This document shows positions 51,866 to 61,652 of a stretch of DNA of 64,000 nt, piece after piece. Where the stretch lies: NCBI RefSeq assembly GCF_025154055.1, contig NZ_JAOALK010000012.1, positions 172,614 to 236,613 on the forward strand. The letters are read 5' to 3'. The notes under the pieces were generated by a model. That model had not been told where the DNA came from and did no database searches. It saw nothing but the letters and a program-made list of their open reading frames with translations. Origin of the DNA: Aquibacillus koreensis. GTDB lineage: Bacteria; Bacillota; Bacilli; Bacillales; Amphibacillaceae. Position numbers and translations under genes: made by a program. The first letter of the stretch is position 1, and each line of letters starts with the position of its first letter.

Positions 51866-52801
51866 TTATTTAACTTTAATCACGATTTTGCCTTTTGCAT
51901 GATGTGTTTCACTTAGTTCATGGGCTTTTTGCAATTGTTCTGCAGAAAAGCCAAACTCATGCCCTACTTGCGGTTTAATGATTTCCTTCTCGAGCAATTC
52001 ACCTAATTCACCCAACTGCTTACCATTTGGCGTTAACCAATATGAGTTTGCAGTTACTTGATGTTTTTCCGCTAATGCTTGATCGGGTTGTCCTGCAATC
52101 GTAACAAGTCTGCCTCCAGGCTTCAGTACTTCAAAGCCTTTATTTAATATGTCACCACCCATGGTGTCAATAACCACATCATAATCGCTAAGTTCTTCTT
52201 CAAAATTCTGTGTGCGATAGTTAATAAACTTGTCTGCACCAAGCTGTTTTACATATGCTTCATTTGTTTCACTCGCTGTTGTTGCAACATATGCACCCAA
52301 GTGCTTAGCCATTTGAATTGCTAGACTACCTACACCACCAGCCCCAGCATGGATCAGCACTTTGTCTCCCTCTTTTACCTTTGTCGTATCAACAAGACAC
52401 TGCCAAGCGGTTAAACCAGCCAAAGGGATCGAAGCAGCTTCCTCAAAACTCAGGTTACTCGGTTTTTTGGCTAACAATTCCTCATCCACCGTCGTGAATT
52501 CAGCGTAAGTACCTTCCGGGGTCGTATCCGGACGCGCAAATACTTCATCCCCTACCTGATAAGCCTTCACTTCACTTCCAACTTCCACAATCTTACCAGC
52601 AACATCCCAACCAAGTATGATCGGAAAGGACCAATCTAACATCTGCTTCAAGTAACCCGCACGAAGCTTCCAATCAATCGGATTAATAGAAGTTGCATAC
52701 ACTTCTACAAGTACTTGGTTTGCTTTTATTTCGGGTTTCGGTAGTTCCTGTTCGACTAACACATCTTTACTACCATATTCGTTGATGACAACTGCACGCA
52801 T
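51866..52801 (-). CDS. NADP-dependent quinone oxidoreductase (MDR superfamily)
   Basis: 311 residues. GroES-like N-domain (SINPIDWKLRAGYLKQML, GWDVAGKIVEVGSEV) and a Rossmann domain with HAGAGGVGSLAIQMAKHLGA; no structural or catalytic zinc ligands. It resembles QOR/YfmJ-like enzymes that reduce quinones or enones with NADPH. The gene is flanked on both sides by family A repeats. The ATG at 52801 is preceded by AAAGGAGTG. Confidence 0.9.
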   Translation of the reverse strand: MRAVVINEYGSKDVLVEQELPKPEIKANQVLVEVYATSINPIDWKLRAGYLKQMLDWSFPIILGWDVAGKIVEVGSEVKAYQVGDEVFARPDTTPEGTYAEFTTVDEELLAKKPSNLSFEEAASIPLAGLTAWQCLVDTTKVKEGDKVLIHAGAGGVGSLAIQMAKHLGAYVATTASETNEAYVKQLGADKFINYRTQNFEEELSDYDVVIDTMGGDILNKGFEVLKPGGRLVTIAGQPDQALAEKHQVTANSYWLTPNGKQLGELGELLEKEIIKPQVGHEFGFSAEQLQKAHELSETHHAKGKIVIKVK

Positions 52802-52929
52802 CTATAACACTCCTTTTAATAATTCACACTTTTCAAGCTAATAGTCTGAGCTCACTTAGATTATGTTCCCTAATTAAAGCTTACTTTAGTCTGTATTTCC
52901 CAAAAAAAACATCATAAAACTTTTTCTTT

Positions 52930-52991
52930 GGAAACATGGGGACGGTTCTCCCGTTCACAACGTGAACGGGAGAACCGTCCCCATGTTTCCA
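52930..52991. repeat. Family A palindromic repeat (copy 8)
   Basis: GGAAACATGGGGACGGTTCT, inner CCCGTTCACAACGTGAACGGG, then the exact complement. Perfect 61-base hairpin, unique inner sequence. It lies upstream of the DoxX gene. Confidence 0.95.
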
Positions 52992-53062
52992 GTGCCCTGC
53001 ATATTCTCTCTGTCAACACCAAACTCCAACTTTCACTGATATGTCATAACTTTGTTTCTTAA

Positions 53063-53080
53063 TTGTGAAGTGTTACACAA
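53063..53080 (+). promoter_or_regulatory. Rex-like operator upstream of DoxX gene 1
   Basis: TTGTGAAGTGTTACACAA matches the Rex consensus (TTGTGAAATATTTCACAA) at 15 of 18 positions. It lies about 120 bases before the DoxX start, within a leader that is conserved before the second DoxX gene as well. Confidence 0.6.
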
Positions 53081-53199
53081 ACTTATTTTCTATACTTTTT
53101 ATACGTGTTAATATAAAAACATAGAAAGACACAAACAAGAATTCTTGAAAAACCAAAATGTGAAATGATGAACATAATAAAATATTAGGAGTGATTAAC

Positions 53200-53715
53200 A
53201 TGATTGAATTATTAAGAAAAAATAACGTTGTAGCTGGTGTGTTGGCAATCATAAGAATATATCTTGGCTATATGTGGTTTACAGCAGGTTTAGGAAAAGT
53301 TACTGGTGGCTTTGATGCAACGGGGTTTTTACAAGGCGCAGTGGCTAACCCAGTCGCAGGTCCAGATGGTGTGGTTTATGGATGGTATGTTGATTTCTTA
53401 CAAGTTTTCGCAATTCCAAATGCGGATCTTTTCAACATCCTTGTTCCATGGGGCGAAGTGTTAGTAGGACTTGGTTTAATGCTTGGCTGTTTCACAACAG
53501 CAGCTGCCTTCTTCGGAATGGTGATGAACTTCTCTTTCTTACTAGCTGGTACAGTATCTCACAACCCAACAGACATTTTAATCGGGACAGTCATCCTTGT
53601 TGCTGGAGCGAACGCTGGTAAATTCGGTTTAGACAGATATGTATTACCTTACCTAAGAACAGTTATTGCAAGAAGAAGAGAACAAAAAGAAGGGAAAGAA
53701 ACGGTAGAAGTTTAA
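53200..53715 (+). CDS. DoxX-family membrane protein, copy 1
   Basis: 171 residues with four TM segments. DoxX landmarks: RIYLGYMWFTAGLGKVTGGF, PWGEVLVGLGLMLGCFTTAA, then GTVSHNPTDILIGTVILVAG. The basic tail is RTVIARRREQKEGKETVEV. DoxX proteins are linked to quinone/redox stress (for example CatD in B. subtilis). ATG at 53200 after TTAGGAGTG. A Rex-like operator and a quinone oxidoreductase lie upstream. A near-identical second gene begins at 63618. Confidence 0.9.
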   Translation: MIELLRKNNVVAGVLAIIRIYLGYMWFTAGLGKVTGGFDATGFLQGAVANPVAGPDGVVYGWYVDFLQVFAIPNADLFNILVPWGEVLVGLGLMLGCFTTAAAFFGMVMNFSFLLAGTVSHNPTDILIGTVILVAGANAGKFGLDRYVLPYLRTVIARRREQKEGKETVEV

Positions 53716-53813
53716 TAGAAAGAAAGCGTGCAGCCAAATGTTAACGAGTTCCGTTTTCTATTGCAAAACACACTTTTGTATATCAATATGTAAGTAAAAA
53801 TGTATATAAAATT

Positions 53814-53837
53814 GCGCTGTATATTGCAGCGCTTTTT
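53814..53837 (+). terminator. Rho-independent terminator
   Basis: GCGCTG-TATATTG-CAGCGC followed by T5; closes DoxX gene 1. Confidence 0.85.
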
Positions 53838-53863
53838 GTATGCGAAAAATAACTATACTAGCA

Positions 53864-54220
53864 TCAATGACTTCCCTTTAGAATTTTTTTAAGTTTAGGT
53901 AATTTAAAGAATAGAGTAAGCGTTAATAATATAATTACAGCTAAGGAGCCTAAAACCCTATATTCAAAGTTAATCAATTCAAACCAAAACAGACTTAATA
54001 GAAACATTATAATAAGCATTACTAAATAAGGGAAAAACATCACATAATACAAGCCTTTCCCTCTTTTATATTTAAAAAGTGTGGTCCACTTATCTTCATT
54101 CATATTAAAAATCTTTTTTAAGGTCGTAAAAAACAATAGCAATAATCCAACATAAGATAAGGAACCAATTGTACTTAACAGAATATAGGAAATAATAAAT
54201 AGAAATATTGTCAAAACCAA
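53864..54220 (-). CDS. Four-TM membrane protein, unknown function
   Basis: 118 residues. TTG start after GGAGAGG. Hydrophobic segments at about 3-32, 58-75, 84-95 and 88-108, with MNEDKWTTLFKYKRGKGLYY as the main loop and a basic end (KLPKLKKILKGSH). Unknown family. Confidence 0.6.
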   Translation of the reverse strand: MVLTIFLFIISYILLSTIGSLSYVGLLLLFFTTLKKIFNMNEDKWTTLFKYKRGKGLYYVMFFPYLVMLIIMFLLSLFWFELINFEYRVLGSLAVIILLTLTLFFKLPKLKKILKGSH

Positions 54221-54411
54221 TCAGCCTCTCCATTTAAAAATACCCCTAATAAAAAAGGAAGCTAATTTTTATTCCGTTCTTAATGCCCTTTAATTGATAG
54301 TACGAGTATATTATCCATCAAAATTTGAACCCAATCAATACTTTTGCAATCACGGAACCCGTTAGCCAAATGTTGTACGCTTTTTTAATTACAAAAAAAA
54401 TAAATGAGGAA

Positions 54412-54436
54412 TAAGCACCATACTCTTATTCCTCCT
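54412..54436 (-). terminator. Rho-independent terminator (leftward)
   Basis: Read leftward: GAGGAATAAG, 5-base loop, CTTATTCCTC, then an AT-rich T8 run. It closes the GGDEF gene 54474..55439. Confidence 0.85.
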
Positions 54437-54473
54437 TCCACTCACCTATTAACGTGATCCAAGCACAACACAC

Positions 54474-55439
54474 TTATAATATTTGCTTTAGTTTATCCTG
54501 ATTTTTCATTTGATACATGCTCACATCCGAAATATGGAGCAGTTCATTGATCTCACTCGCAGTATAATTATTGGAAGCTACTTTACCAATAGAATAGGTG
54601 AGTTTATGATCAGATAGAAACGCATCTTTCAGCACTTCCGTATTAATCTGATTCTCAAGGTCATGCGGAATCCGTTCTTCTTCTGCTATAATGATAAATT
54701 CATCGCCACCCAATCTACCAACTAGTCCACTATTTCCTACAACATTCCTTAATGAGTCCGCAAATGCGATCAGTACTTCATTTCCTTTCACATGCCCAAA
54801 ACGGTCATTAATCATCTTGAAATCATTCAAATCTATCACAAAAACAACGATACTTTTCCCATCATCTAGCAACGCTTGCCCTTTTTCAATCATATATTTA
54901 AAACTGTACACACTTGTCAACGGGTCGGTGATGCTTGCCAAATAATACTTGTTTCTTTCGTGGTAGATTCTTCTTACGAGATAATTAGTAATACCAAGGT
55001 ATGTTCCCATAAAGGCGCTTCCTATTGCCATAGAAATATGGTTTAAGTTATTTGGATCACTTATATAAAAATTGATCGCTAGCGTGAAACCATACAGACA
55101 AGGAATAAGCGCTCTTTTTTGCATAAAACAAATGGCAACGATCGTGTTAAATACAATATGCGAAACTTCAGCTGTATTCAGATCACTACTATGTATAACG
55201 TATAATATAAGTAACAAAATTAATGTGGATAGAGCATAGGACATAAATGTTTTTGAACTGAAAAAAATAGTCATCACAAATAATACAATAATGATTATTA
55301 AAATTGCGTTTATCTCCAACGACTGGGAAGAGAAAATCCAAAATCGATATGTTCCAAACAACAAAAACGCAAAGCCCAGTAAGCTTAATAATACTCTGGC
55401 CTTATTTGTCCCAAGTATTTCTTCCATTCTCTTCATCAT
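54474..55439 (-). CDS. Membrane diguanylate cyclase (GGDEF)
   Basis: 321 residues. Five to six hydrophobic segments in the first 155 residues, then a GGDEF domain with DPLTSVYSFKYMIEKGQALL and GRLGGDEFIIIAE (signature near residue 245). Complete GGDEF, so an active c-di-GMP synthase is expected; no separate sensory domain. AGGGGGA precedes tandem ATGs. It lies near the c-di-GMP/exopolysaccharide operon but is transcribed alone. Confidence 0.9.
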   Translation of the reverse strand: MMKRMEEILGTNKARVLLSLLGFAFLLFGTYRFWIFSSQSLEINAILIIIIVLFVMTIFFSSKTFMSYALSTLILLLILYVIHSSDLNTAEVSHIVFNTIVAICFMQKRALIPCLYGFTLAINFYISDPNNLNHISMAIGSAFMGTYLGITNYLVRRIYHERNKYYLASITDPLTSVYSFKYMIEKGQALLDDGKSIVVFVIDLNDFKMINDRFGHVKGNEVLIAFADSLRNVVGNSGLVGRLGGDEFIIIAEEERIPHDLENQINTEVLKDAFLSDHKLTYSIGKVASNNYTASEINELLHISDVSMYQMKNQDKLKQIL

Positions 55440-55963
55440 TGGTCCCCCTAAGTTTTTCTAAACAATGTAAGGGAAACCAAAGGAAAAACACTACTTGGTA
55501 ACCCAGCCGTCATTGTCATGTATAACGTTAGACCTGTGGTTTTGCGTCTCTATTTTTCAATAGATTTGCCTTTATCATATAGTTTTGCTTCTCTATTCTA
55601 CGAAAAAAAGGCGTGCAATATGCACACCATTTAAATTAATGAACATAGTTCCGTAGTTGCAAAAAGATTTTCATATACCTCTACCTACAAGTAAAGATAA
55701 AGCACTCTTTAATTCTACTACTTGCTTTGAAGTCTTTTCGTACCCTATATTATCTTGCAATAGAAATAACGCATACAAAAACTTTTTACCTAGTATGATA
55801 GTATCACAAAATTGTAATAATTTGAATATATTTGTAATTTTTTTGCTTTTGCAATAAGGTAATGCCTGTGACTTCCCGTAGAATTGTGAAGTTGACAAAA
55901 TACAGGTAACATCACAGGCACTTGTTCACCGGACTGGTTTTCAAAAACCAGTCCAGCTATTCG
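55440..55963. other. Spacer with REP-like repeat and hairpin; doubtful small frame
   Basis: Holds an inverted repeat ATGCCTGTGAC / ATCACAGGCAC (55863..55922) and the strong hairpin GGACTGGTTTT / AAAACCAGTCC (55931..55954), ten bases past the stop of the giant gene. The minus strand also has a frame ending LLQDNIGYEKTSKQVVELKS (stop at 55671) that could start at a TTG near 55775 behind AGGT. I do not call it. Confidence 0.5.
55863..55954. repeat. REP-like repeat plus hairpin behind the exopolysaccharide operon
   Basis: Outer arms TGCCTGTGA / TCACAGGCA about 42 bases apart, followed by the perfect 11-base stem GGACTGGTTTT / AAAACCAGTCC. No T run, so it probably acts as a 3'-end stabilising hairpin of the leftward operon. 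Confidence 0.6.
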
Positions 55964-58900
55964 CTATTTAAGGTTTATCTCTCTAAACGTATCTCGTAAT
56001 ATACCATACGATTTCTTTAACCGTTCATGGTACGTTGGTTCTTGCCAGTTACTCCAACTATACTCAATCCATTCCCCATCCGTAGCAGGGACTTTCTGCA
56101 TCACTTTGTTGTTAGCATTGGTCGTGATGATTTTGGCAGCAATTTGGTCCACAGTCACAGAGCTATCAAGGCCATGCCGTCCCCAAATATCTCCCATTAG
56201 TTGTTTTTGGCTCGGATCTTTTACATTTAAGAGTAGCCAAGGTAAACGAATTTCAAGTGTACCATCCTTCAAGAAAAAGTCCGCCAACGTGTTAGAATCT
56301 GGATCAGCTGGATTTCCGTTTCCGTATAGAAGCTCACCCGTTTCATAGGCTGAGAAAGGGATTATCTCTGCGCCATCTGGCCTTTCAATCGTTAACTCTT
56401 TATTTAAAGCCAAACGAATCGGATGATAGACCCCATTGTTTCTCTCACTTGCGTAGTCCTTTTGCGGTATCATATTTAATACGTGACCATAGTGATAATA
56501 GAACGTATCGTAATAGCTATCGATCAACACGTTTGCGTTTTCTTGTCCGTTTAGATCAACAAGAAAATCAATGCCTTGCTCGTTCAAATTAACTACGTTT
56601 GGCATACTAGATTGTCCTTGGTCTGGGATCGTATTTAAAAGAATCGATGTGTTAACATCCGCAAGCGATACATTTTCATCCTCAAAATCAATACGGAAAT
56701 ACAACGCTCGTTCATCACTAGCCATGTACACATTTTTTATTGGACCATTAGAGGCTTCTATCATTGGCTTTGCATCATTTGCACGCCAATCGGATGTATC
56801 CCCATCCACGAGATATTGTTTCTCTTTCGTTCCTGGCTCAAAGCTTAACAAGCCAAAATGCTGCTCGTTCGTCTGGATGTTATCCCAGAAAGGTCGGCGG
56901 TCTGGATTATCATAGTCCATCGTATTCCATGTTCGTTTAAACCACTCATCCTGCCACGTAAAGACAAGACCACCAGCTACATCTTCTTCCACAATATCTT
57001 CAAACAATCGACTTAAAAACTGTCCCTGTTCTTGTTCCGAATGATGCCCTTGGTCAAGACCATACACATTTTCATGTGTCAGTCCCCGTGATGCAGGAAT
57101 ACCAAACTCCGCAACGAGCAAAGGCATGTTATGGTGTTGTTTCATATCATTTAGATAACCCGCATAGTTGTTTTTCTCGCCGCGATGATCGAGATACTCC
57201 ACATACTTCTTTTCATAGTTTAAAAAGTCTGGATAATACGGATAAATATGATACGAAGCAAATTGGCCTGGATAGAAGGCATCCTTTGCCTTTATTTTGT
57301 TCGGGTCAACCGAAACCATGTCTTCTTCCTCACTCGGCTCAGCAGGGTGGGTTAATAAATCGGTTGTCACCCAGTTGGTAAAGCTCATTGGATGCTGCCA
57401 CTGGTAATTCTCGGCCTCATATGTAGCCGTGAAATCCATCATCTCCGCTAGCCAATTCTCAAACGGAGAAGCATTGTCTGTCGTAAAATAATTCCCATCA
57501 AAAGCTGCCTTGTTCGGATTTTTATCATTGGTTGCGACCACGACGTTTGGATCCCACTCGATACCAATTACCCATCCCAATAGGTAAGGGGAAAGATCGT
57601 GCACATATTCTCCACTTGCATGACCAGGTCTAGCCTCTATGCTTGCATTGCCATTTACAATGTCAATGATTCGTTTAATCTCTGCTTTAAACTCTTCCGT
57701 TACTTCTGGGTCATATGCATTTTGTTTTTCAACTAAAATCTCTTCGTTCACCCATACCCCGTGGAACAGGTACAACGGATTCTCACTATTTTGATTATGT
57801 TCATAAAGTGCTTGATAAAAGCCTGGTGGATGAATCGTGTACACTCGGATTGCGTTTGCATTCATCTCACTTATTTGCTCAAACCATCTTGCATATTCGG
57901 CTCTCGTTATTTTCGTTTCACCAGGAAAGGCACCTGGTTTGGCAATCCCCATGTTGACACCTTTGACTAATATATCTTGCCATTCCCCATTTTTATATAC
58001 TTGCAAGTAGTTTTCGCCAGATTGACCGGTGTACTTCATATCATCTTGTACTTTTATATCTGGTGTCGATACTGCTTCTTCCTTTCTTTCGTTTTCCAAA
58101 TTCAATACGATCTCCTTCATCACCGGCACATACGCTTTCCAGTAAAATAAGTCTGTTCTGCCTGCTTTATCAAACGCAAATTGCTTTTGTAACCAAGCAA
58201 TTCCACTCAGGCCGTGCATACTAGGCACCTGCTCTTGGTCTGCAAAATCACCAGCAAAATAATAGCTATCGTACGATTGATTTTCATGATGGATCACTGC
58301 AGGAAAAGTTAATGGTATCTCATTTTCCGTCAGTTGCTTTTCTGCCGATTTCGATAAATGCAGGTTGAAATCGGCTTGTACTTCTTCCTGATCACCTGCC
58401 TCAACAATATCGAACCAATAATTATAAGCAATTTCTTTATCGATATCATAAAGATCTAGAGCTTCCTCAGTTGGTTCGAAAGTTACCGCATCATCGCCAG
58501 ACAGTTCATCGTCGGTGATGACCACTACCTGATCATTTTCATGCACAAATACAAGTCCGCTTCCTTCAAAATCATAGGACTCCCCGTATTGCTTTTCAAA
58601 ATTTTGCTTAAGCCAGATTGGCACCTCATTATTTTGCAAATCAACAAAATAACGCCCCATCCATCCCGACCATCTTACATTTAGTAGATCATAGAATCCT
58701 TCCCTCACATGTTGCTCTGTTGGAGAACCAAATGTATTAAACTCCGCAATTAATGTTTGGTGATTCTCGATTAAAGATGACCGTATCCGGGTCACCTCAT
58801 CTGCTGTCATGCCACCATATAATAGTTCAGAACGCGCACCATTCTGATTGTTGCCCGTGTATTCATCTTGATAAACCCCGTAGCCATCTGCAACATACAA

Positions 58901-59206
58901 AAGGTCATAGGCGGATAAATCATCAGGAAGCTCTCTTACCTCGAACTCGGGAGGCTGATCTGTTGGAACAAAGCCAACATAATCTTCTTGCACATCATAA
59001 GCCTTTCCCACGGCCTGTTTTACCTTCAAATGATTTAACAACCAAACTAAACCTTTATGTTCACGGTAGGTTTGATCTGGAACAGTTTTATCTACAATTA
59101 ATACATTTACCTCTTCTGATCCTTTTAGTTGCCATAACCAAACCGGTGAGGAAAATAAAAGCACCAGTAGAAACACCCCTATAAATAACCCTTTTTTGTT
59201 AGTCAT
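55964..59206 (-). CDS. Giant membrane-anchored TIM-barrel protein of an exopolysaccharide operon
   Basis: About 1080 residues. N-terminal anchor (GLFIGVFLLVLLFSSPVWLW), a first domain (about 30-340, LIVDKTVPDQTYREHKGLVW), then a glycosidase-like TIM barrel (about 395-780) with VKGVNMGIAKPGAFPGETKI, MNANAIRVYTIHPPGFYQAL, LLVAEFGIPASRG and FTWQDEW. EFG is a candidate catalytic acid of clan GH-A. The C-terminal 270 residues form a beta-sandwich (carbohydrate-binding type, DGDTSDWRANDAKPMIE). It probably trims, modifies or exports the polymer made by the glycosyltransferase. ATG at 59206 eight bases after AAAAGG; overlaps the previous stop by 8 bases. Confidence 0.75.
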   Translation of the reverse strand: MTNKKGLFIGVFLLVLLFSSPVWLWQLKGSEEVNVLIVDKTVPDQTYREHKGLVWLLNHLKVKQAVGKAYDVQEDYVGFVPTDQPPEFEVRELPDDLSAYDLLYVADGYGVYQDEYTGNNQNGARSELLYGGMTADEVTRIRSSLIENHQTLIAEFNTFGSPTEQHVREGFYDLLNVRWSGWMGRYFVDLQNNEVPIWLKQNFEKQYGESYDFEGSGLVFVHENDQVVVITDDELSGDDAVTFEPTEEALDLYDIDKEIAYNYWFDIVEAGDQEEVQADFNLHLSKSAEKQLTENEIPLTFPAVIHHENQSYDSYYFAGDFADQEQVPSMHGLSGIAWLQKQFAFDKAGRTDLFYWKAYVPVMKEIVLNLENERKEEAVSTPDIKVQDDMKYTGQSGENYLQVYKNGEWQDILVKGVNMGIAKPGAFPGETKITRAEYARWFEQISEMNANAIRVYTIHPPGFYQALYEHNQNSENPLYLFHGVWVNEEILVEKQNAYDPEVTEEFKAEIKRIIDIVNGNASIEARPGHASGEYVHDLSPYLLGWVIGIEWDPNVVVATNDKNPNKAAFDGNYFTTDNASPFENWLAEMMDFTATYEAENYQWQHPMSFTNWVTTDLLTHPAEPSEEEDMVSVDPNKIKAKDAFYPGQFASYHIYPYYPDFLNYEKKYVEYLDHRGEKNNYAGYLNDMKQHHNMPLLVAEFGIPASRGLTHENVYGLDQGHHSEQEQGQFLSRLFEDIVEEDVAGGLVFTWQDEWFKRTWNTMDYDNPDRRPFWDNIQTNEQHFGLLSFEPGTKEKQYLVDGDTSDWRANDAKPMIEASNGPIKNVYMASDERALYFRIDFEDENVSLADVNTSILLNTIPDQGQSSMPNVVNLNEQGIDFLVDLNGQENANVLIDSYYDTFYYHYGHVLNMIPQKDYASERNNGVYHPIRLALNKELTIERPDGAEIIPFSAYETGELLYGNGNPADPDSNTLADFFLKDGTLEIRLPWLLLNVKDPSQKQLMGDIWGRHGLDSSVTVDQIAAKIITTNANNKVMQKVPATDGEWIEYSWSNWQEPTYHERLKKSYGILRDTFREINLK

Positions 59207-60602
59207 TTGATACACCTTTTCTTACCATTTCTCCCCAACCTTTTTTACCAAATAACATCTCGACCATTCCTTCAACACGCCAAAGCACAGTCATTGGTCG
59301 GTACCATAATGTTTCTGTAAGGGAAACAAAAAATAACGCGACGAAATGACGAACTTTTGTATATCTTTCCATACTCCACTCTTCTAAAAGGACGGATGCC
59401 ATCGAATAAATCGACCCATAAATAAGGGACAATAGGAAAAAGATGATCGCGTATTCGATATAAATACTTCCAGTTATCACCGATACGCCAAGTAAAATAT
59501 AACCAATTAGTTCAATTAACGGTCCTAAAAATTCAATAAAAAAGAAGTATGGCATCGATACGAGACCAATTGAACCGTATTTTGGATTAAACATTAATTT
59601 TCGATGCTTCCAAAGACTGTCAAACAAGCCTCGATGCCATCTTTTCCGCTGTCGACGTAAAAATTTGATCGATTCTGGCGCTTCCGTCCAACAAACTGGA
59701 TCCGGCACGTAGACAATTTTTTTGTTTACCTTTTTTTCCTTAATGAGTCGATGTAGCCTAACGACAAGCTCCATATCCTCTCCAACTGTGTGGGCATAAC
59801 CACCAGCTTCTACGACCCATTTTTTTGAAAATACACCGAATGCACCGGATACAATCAGTAAAAGGTTGTTATGACTGAGTCCAACTCTTCCCGTTAAAAA
59901 CGCACGCAAATATTCAACTACTTGCATTATGACTAAAGGTTTCTTGGATAACCCCGTCTCGACAATCTCACCGTTTTCAATTTTACAGCCGTTCGCGATC
60001 CGAATACTTCCGCCAGACGCAATGACTTCATCGTCCGATTCAATAATCGGTTTCAACACCTTCAGAAATGCACTTCGCTCAATAATGGAATCCCCATCAA
60101 GGGAGCAGAAATATGGATAACTAGAGCAATTAATGCCGGCATTTAACGCATCTGCTTTGCCGCCGTTTTCCTTATCTATGACGACTAAGTTTGTATATAT
60201 GGTAGATCGGTAGACTGCTTTTACTTGTTTCGTAACAATTTGTTTTCGAATCACACGATTGATTTTCTGACATTTAAATTTCTCTATAAGCTTTTCAAGC
60301 GTGTCATCCTTCGAGCCATCATTAATGATAATAATCTCGTATTCAGGGTATTCAATACTTAACAACGACCTGATACTGCTATTAATCCCGACCGACTCAT
60401 TATAAGCTGGGACGAGAATAGACACCGGCTTTGTTTCTTCGGAATGCAACAAATCCTCATACGGTTCATAATCATCTAGTTGATAGCTTTTTCGAATCTG
60501 AAAAAGAGAAAGCAGTAACATCGCGCCATAGACTAAAATAATGAGAACCATGTAAATTAAAATAAACCAACTACCCACAACTAATACATTGGACCAATTA
60601 AT
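59199..60602 (-). CDS. Membrane family 2 glycosyltransferase (processive, PgaC/BcsA-like)
   Basis: About 468 residues. N-terminal TM, then GT2 motifs: SILVPAYNES, IIIINDGSKDDT, GGKADALNAGI, CSLDGDS (D-x-D), GEDMELVVRLHR, and RRQRKRWHRG (Q-x-x-R-W). Three to four TM segments follow. The set matches processive beta-glycan synthases. The polymer is unknown. No ATG, GTG or TTG lies at the right distance behind the good Shine-Dalgarno AAAAGGAG. An ATT at 60602 lies 10 bases after it and overlaps the HEAT stop, so ATT initiation is suggested; the alternative is a GTG at 60659 without a ribosome binding site. Confidence 0.88.
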   Translation of the reverse strand: MNWSNVLVVGSWFILIYMVLIILVYGAMLLLSLFQIRKSYQLDDYEPYEDLLHSEETKPVSILVPAYNESVGINSSIRSLLSIEYPEYEIIIINDGSKDDTLEKLIEKFKCQKINRVIRKQIVTKQVKAVYRSTIYTNLVVIDKENGGKADALNAGINCSSYPYFCSLDGDSIIERSAFLKVLKPIIESDDEVIASGGSIRIANGCKIENGEIVETGLSKKPLVIMQVVEYLRAFLTGRVGLSHNNLLLIVSGAFGVFSKKWVVEAGGYAHTVGEDMELVVRLHRLIKEKKVNKKIVYVPDPVCWTEAPESIKFLRRQRKRWHRGLFDSLWKHRKLMFNPKYGSIGLVSMPYFFFIEFLGPLIELIGYILLGVSVITGSIYIEYAIIFFLLSLIYGSIYSMASVLLEEWSMERYTKVRHFVALFFVSLTETLWYRPMTVLWRVEGMVEMLFGKKGWGEMVRKGVSND

Positions 60603-61650
60603 AGAAAACGCTCTCCTTTTCAAGCCACTCTGTGGCCATATCTTTTGCAAATGGATCACTAGATTCGGTTACAACCCTTTGCAACACTTTGGCGCCACCT
60701 TTATACGTTAAAATTGCCTTTGCAGCCTCCGCACGCACAGCGTATTCGCTGTCACTTAGAAGTGAGATTAATTTATCCTTGAAAACCTCCAAACGGTGAA
60801 CCCCAGCTAACCGTGCGGCCATCATTCGAAGTTGCCAGTGTTCTGATTCCAAAGCTTCCTCTATGATGTCGCTATCTAGTTTCATACCCAAAAGCACCAT
60901 CGCCTTAAACGCTCTGATCTTAAGCTCGATTTCTTCCTTGCTTTCGATGATAAGGTTACGAAGCAGTGGATGATATTCGATCAACTGTTTTTTTCCAATG
61001 ACCTCTACAACGATGTACTTAAAACGCATTGGAAGGTCATTCATTCCATCGGCAAGCTGCTCAACACGCGCTTCCGTCATCACGGACAAAATATCCATCA
61101 GTGCGAATTCAGATAAATCATCTGTATTATTTTTTAAGTAATCCATGATCTCGGCATGATCAAATAAGGCAAATAGCTTTAAAAGTTGCGTTTTTTCCAA
61201 TACACCTAACTTTCTTTTGTTATACAGTCTAGATAATTCATTGGTTAGATGCGCCATCTCAAATTCTTCTACTAAATATAAGGCATTCATCCTTAAGCTC
61301 CACCGTCTACGTTTCAGTTCTTTCTGGATATACGACGTCAAATAATCCTTAGCGAAGTCGTTGATTCTCTCTTTCATATCTTCGCTAGCAATGACATTCG
61401 CATATTCTTGCAGTAACTCCTTACAAGCGATAAACTTTTCCTGATCGTCTTGAAAATTGCCAAAAGATACAGCTTTTCCTGCTTGCAAAAATTGAAACAT
61501 ATCCAAGCGATACGCCTCTTTGTACTGATTAATCTTCGCTCTCGTTTGATTGTTTGCTACCTTTTTCGTAAGAAGGTAAAGAAAAATACTTATTAATATA
61601 AAAAGCATCACAACGAATACCATAAAAAGAGATAAAAAAGTTACTTCCAT
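60598..61650 (-). CDS. Membrane-anchored HEAT-repeat protein
   Basis: 350 residues. One N-terminal TM (MFVVMLFILISIFLYLL region, about 8-28) then a helical cytoplasmic domain made of HEAT-type repeats (for example DIIEEALESEHWQLRMMAAR, DSEYAVRAEAAKAILTYKGG, SSDPFAKDMATEWLEKE). HEAT proteins act as scaffolds. Between a c-di-GMP regulator and a glycosyltransferase it probably couples signal to enzyme. Two bases separate it from the regulator gene's stop. Confidence 0.85.
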   Translation of the reverse strand: MEVTFLSLFMVFVVMLFILISIFLYLLTKKVANNQTRAKINQYKEAYRLDMFQFLQAGKAVSFGNFQDDQEKFIACKELLQEYANVIASEDMKERINDFAKDYLTSYIQKELKRRRWSLRMNALYLVEEFEMAHLTNELSRLYNKRKLGVLEKTQLLKLFALFDHAEIMDYLKNNTDDLSEFALMDILSVMTEARVEQLADGMNDLPMRFKYIVVEVIGKKQLIEYHPLLRNLIIESKEEIELKIRAFKAMVLLGMKLDSDIIEEALESEHWQLRMMAARLAGVHRLEVFKDKLISLLSDSEYAVRAEAAKAILTYKGGAKVLQRVVTESSDPFAKDMATEWLEKESVFY

Positions 61651-61652
61651 CG

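Noticed and set aside
55671..55898. Minus-strand 75-codon frame behind the exopolysaccharide operon
   Set aside because: No family match, start uncertain, overlaps a REP-like repeat; left as unassigned spacer.
58753..59184. Plus-strand frame of 143 codons inside the giant gene
   Set aside because: His/Pro-rich antisense shadow without a ribosome binding site.
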